Of a stretch of DNA of 6,600 nucleotides, positions 5,292 through 6,600 are shown piece by piece. The stretch's first letter is position 1. Each line of letters opens with the position of its first letter. The notes under the pieces are model-generated. The model saw nothing but the letters and a program-made list of their open reading frames with translations, did not search any database and was not told the origin of the DNA. Source of the DNA: Bacillota bacterium (lineage in GTDB: Bacteria; Bacillota_A; Clostridia; Clostridiales; Clostridiaceae); NCBI GenBank assembly GCA_021780795.1, contig JAJXYA010000354.1, positions 1-6,600 on the forward strand. Direction: 5' to 3'. The translations under genes and the position numbers were made by a program.

Positions 5292-5319
5292 TTGATTTTT
5301 TATATTATATCTCTATAAT
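5292..5319 (+). promoter_or_regulatory. Possible orphan promoter in the MerR-WYL gap
   Basis: TTGATT (5292-5297) and TATAAT (5314-5319) are 16 bp apart on the plus strand. No plus-strand gene follows: the 3' end of the WYL gene lies ahead in the opposite direction. The DNA is very AT-rich, so a chance match is likely. Otherwise the 190 bp between the MerR promoter and the WYL stop codon hold only an 8-bp inverted repeat, AGTGCTAT (5341-5348) and ATAGCACT (5414-5421), and no convincing terminator. Confidence 0.2.
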
Positions 5320-5429
5320 ACTCTTAATTTCTCCATGTATAGTGCTATTTTATTCTTCTAATATTAAGTTAGTACACATTTAAATATTATTGTTCATTAG
5401 ATTATAGTTCTGTATAGCACTTCTTATGG

Positions 5430-6386
5430 TCAGTACAAGCATACTCTCTTTTGTAAACCTTCTAAGACTTCTTCTGGCACTTCCCTAACCTTGATATCCT
5501 CACCTAGGAAAAGTAGCCAATTTATCATTTCTGTCAATTCTTCGGATTTATTAACGTTGATAAAAGTCTTTAGAACGCCTGTGGCTAGGTAAGGGTTCGT
5601 ATAGGAAATTGAAACCTTTAACGGATGGTATTTTTTGTACTGGGCAATGGCTTTTGGACCAAGTTCAAGGACAAGGTTAATTACTTCTTCTTGCTTGCTT
5701 AATTTTTCTAAAATCTTTTGATCACTTAATCTCTTTTTCGCCTCGTAGGGTGTGACATTGGTGAGATGGTCAACAGAAAATAGTTGCTTCTTTTCTTCCT
5801 TTAAGTCAAAGCCTTCAATCAGCCAAAGGCTATTTTCGTGATAAAGGTGCAAGAGATAAATTGAGTAAGACTTTATTACCTCCCCTTCTTTGATGGAAAT
5901 CGATAAATATCTATCCAAAAGGAGAATTTGGATAAGCTTTTCCAATATGGGATGAGGTAGGTCTGAAAGATTAAGTATGTCTGGATTATGGGGATTGGTC
6001 CCTTCAAAAAGCAAGATTTGATTTAAAAGAACTAGGTCATCTTGCTGATTTTCTGATATGAGGCCAAGTAATTTTTCAGCTATAGACTGACGACTCTTTA
6101 GATATGGGAGTTGTTGATTTCTTGTGGCCATAAAGGCAATAAAAAGAGCTTTGACCTCATTGTCGTTAAAGTGAACAACAGGTAGGACGGAGTTATTCAT
6201 GACAGAATACCCCCCATCCCTTCCAACTTCTGTGACAAGTGGCATTCCCATGGCCTCAATATCCCTGATATCTCTAATAGCTGTGGAACGAGAGATGTTA
6301 AATTCTCGCATGATTTCAGAAATTGTAAAGTGGGCGCGGTTGTTGATATACCGCATGATGATATTAATCCGTTCAACCTTTTTCAT
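5430..6386 (-). CDS. YafY-like HTH/WYL-domain transcriptional regulator
   Basis: A 318-residue protein, typical length for this group. Residues 1-62 are a DeoR-like winged helix (RINIIMRYINNR, then FTISEIMREFNISRSTAIRDIRDIEAMGMPL and the wing GRDGGYSV). Residues 140-220 hold the WYL domain; the eponymous motif appears as WLI (188-190, in LWLIEGFD), so the central tyrosine is leucine. Residues 235-310 form the WCX C-terminal extension, with MINWLLFLGEDIKVREPE-like ending. WYL domains bind small molecules or nucleic-acid ligands and control the attached HTH. The start is set by AGGAGG (6396-6391), only 4 nt before the ATG. It is divergent from a GyrI-like effector-binding gene, with overlapping promoters, suggesting that it represses that gene and itself. 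By eye the gene is somewhat less AT-rich than the MerR gene beside it, which may reflect separate acquisition. Confidence 0.88.
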   Translation of the reverse strand: MKKVERINIIMRYINNRAHFTISEIMREFNISRSTAIRDIRDIEAMGMPLVTEVGRDGGYSVMNNSVLPVVHFNDNEVKALFIAFMATRNQQLPYLKSRQSIAEKLLGLISENQQDDLVLLNQILLFEGTNPHNPDILNLSDLPHPILEKLIQILLLDRYLSISIKEGEVIKSYSIYLLHLYHENSLWLIEGFDLKEEKKQLFSVDHLTNVTPYEAKKRLSDQKILEKLSKQEEVINLVLELGPKAIAQYKKYHPLKVSISYTNPYLATGVLKTFINVNKSEELTEMINWLLFLGEDIKVREVPEEVLEGLQKRVCLY

Positions 6387-6411
6387 AGGGCCTCCTAAAC
6401 AGTATCATTTT

Positions 6412-6439
6412 TTGACATGATTTAAGAATATTATATACC
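6412..6439 (+). promoter_or_regulatory. Promoter of the GyrI-like gene
   Basis: A perfect TTGACA (6412-6417) is followed after 16 bp by TATACC (6434-6439). Transcription would start near 6446, about 50 nt before the ATG and inside the dyad at 6441-6468. The -10 region overlaps that of the divergent WYL gene, so the two promoters compete for polymerase. Confidence 0.5.
6430..6435 (-). promoter_or_regulatory. -10 box of the WYL gene promoter
   Basis: TATAAT occupies 6435-6430 on the minus strand. The best -35 at 17 bp is TTATAT (three of six), so the promoter is weak in isolation. Transcription would start near 6423, giving a leader of about 37 nt. The -35 area lies within the dyad at 6441-6468. 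Confidence 0.45.
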
Positions 6440-6440
6440 T

Positions 6441-6468
6441 ATCAAGTGAAAAATATAAGTAACTTGAT
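6441..6468. promoter_or_regulatory. Candidate operator of the WYL regulator
   Basis: ATCAAGT (6441-6447) and ACTTGAT (6462-6468) form a perfect 7-bp inverted repeat with a 14-bp spacer. It covers the predicted start site of the GyrI-like transcript and the -35 region of the WYL promoter, so one bound dimer could silence both. The assignment to the WYL protein rests on position alone. Confidence 0.5.
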
Positions 6469-6495
6469 TAATTTAAAAAGAGGAAGGTTTTGAAT

Positions 6496-6600
6496 ATGGC
6501 AGATTATACTCTAGAAGAAAAAGCAAGCTTTACTGTATTAGGTTTTGGAACTGAGCTTAAGAGCTATTACACAGATTTTGCTGGCTTAAACAGGGAAAAA
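6496..6600 (+). CDS. GyrI-like / effector-binding domain protein (5' part, cut by the window edge)
   Basis: Only the first 35 codons are present; the frame is open to the end. It begins MADYTLEEKASFTVLGFGTE and continues with a YYTDFAGL segment. This resembles the first strand and turn of GyrI-like/AraC effector-binding (SRPBCC-unrelated, BmrR-type) domains, where an acidic 'EEKPAF-V-G' start is common. Such stand-alone proteins bind hydrophobic small molecules, and some hydrolyse electrophilic toxins such as cyclopropanoids. AGGAAGG (6481-6487) lies 8 nt before the ATG. Divergent pairing with a WYL regulator suggests that the two respond to the same compound. The family call is moderate because so little is visible. 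Confidence 0.65.
   Translation, partial: MADYTLEEKASFTVLGFGTELKSYYTDFAGLNREK

Noticed and set aside
5430..6386. WYL protein as the regulator of a phage-defence system
   Set aside because: WYL regulators often sit beside defence genes, but no nuclease, CBASS, BREX or CRISPR component is visible, and the neighbour is a GyrI-like binder.
6199..6420. 73-codon plus-strand open frame opposite the WYL gene
   Set aside because: Antisense to the conserved winged helix and to the WYL ribosome site; no ribosome binding site of its own.
1..6600. CRISPR arrays, tRNA or rRNA genes, insertion sequences, attachment sites
   Set aside because: No regularly spaced repeats, cloverleaf, transposase or terminal inverted repeats were found on either strand.

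Overview
The window is AT-rich and reads as DNA from a low-GC Firmicute, most likely an anaerobic member of the Clostridia. The evidence is the strong AGGAGG-type ribosome binding sites, the near-consensus TTGACA/TATAAT promoters, the short T-rich terminators, and a large iron-sulfur flavoenzyme of the 2-enoate reductase / dienoyl-CoA reductase type that is typical of strict anaerobes. I cannot name the species.

Layout, left to right. (1) 1-514: a HxlR-type regulator with its own promoter, a dyad operator and a terminator. (2) 515-788: no intact gene; a 58-codon minus-strand open frame without a ribosome binding site looks like a relic. (3) 789-3511: a TetR-family regulator transcribed leftward and a 640-residue 'old yellow enzyme' type reductase transcribed rightward, sharing a 152-bp control region. 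That region holds a perfect-consensus promoter followed directly by a dyad with three half-sites, so the TetR protein is the obvious candidate repressor of the reductase. (4) 3512-3819: no protein gene; an isolated 32-nt hairpin, a promoter, and a structured leader of about 108 nt. (5) 3820-4191: a small FMN-binding protein of the pyridoxamine-phosphate-oxidase-like fold. (6) 4248-5239: a MerR/TipAS regulator on the minus strand with its terminator and a 19-bp-spaced promoter. (7) 5430-6600: a YafY-like HTH/WYL regulator on the minus strand and, divergent from it, the first 35 codons of a GyrI-like effector-binding protein.

Four regulators from four ligand- or redox-sensing families (HxlR, TetR, MerR-TipAS, WYL) lie in 6.6 kb. 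Beside them are two flavoproteins and one small-molecule-binding protein. This looks like an accessory, stress- or xenobiotic-responsive region made of several independent regulator-target modules rather than one operon: each module has its own promoter, and strand changes are frequent.

The least explained element is the leader of the FMN-binding protein gene. It has two perfect 9-bp hairpins and a CUUCC element that can pair either with the loop of the second hairpin or with the gene's own Shine-Dalgarno sequence. This is the layout expected of a translational riboswitch, and I do not recognise it as a known class. Also notable are changed catalytic positions in the reductase active site and a badly placed start codon in the TetR gene.
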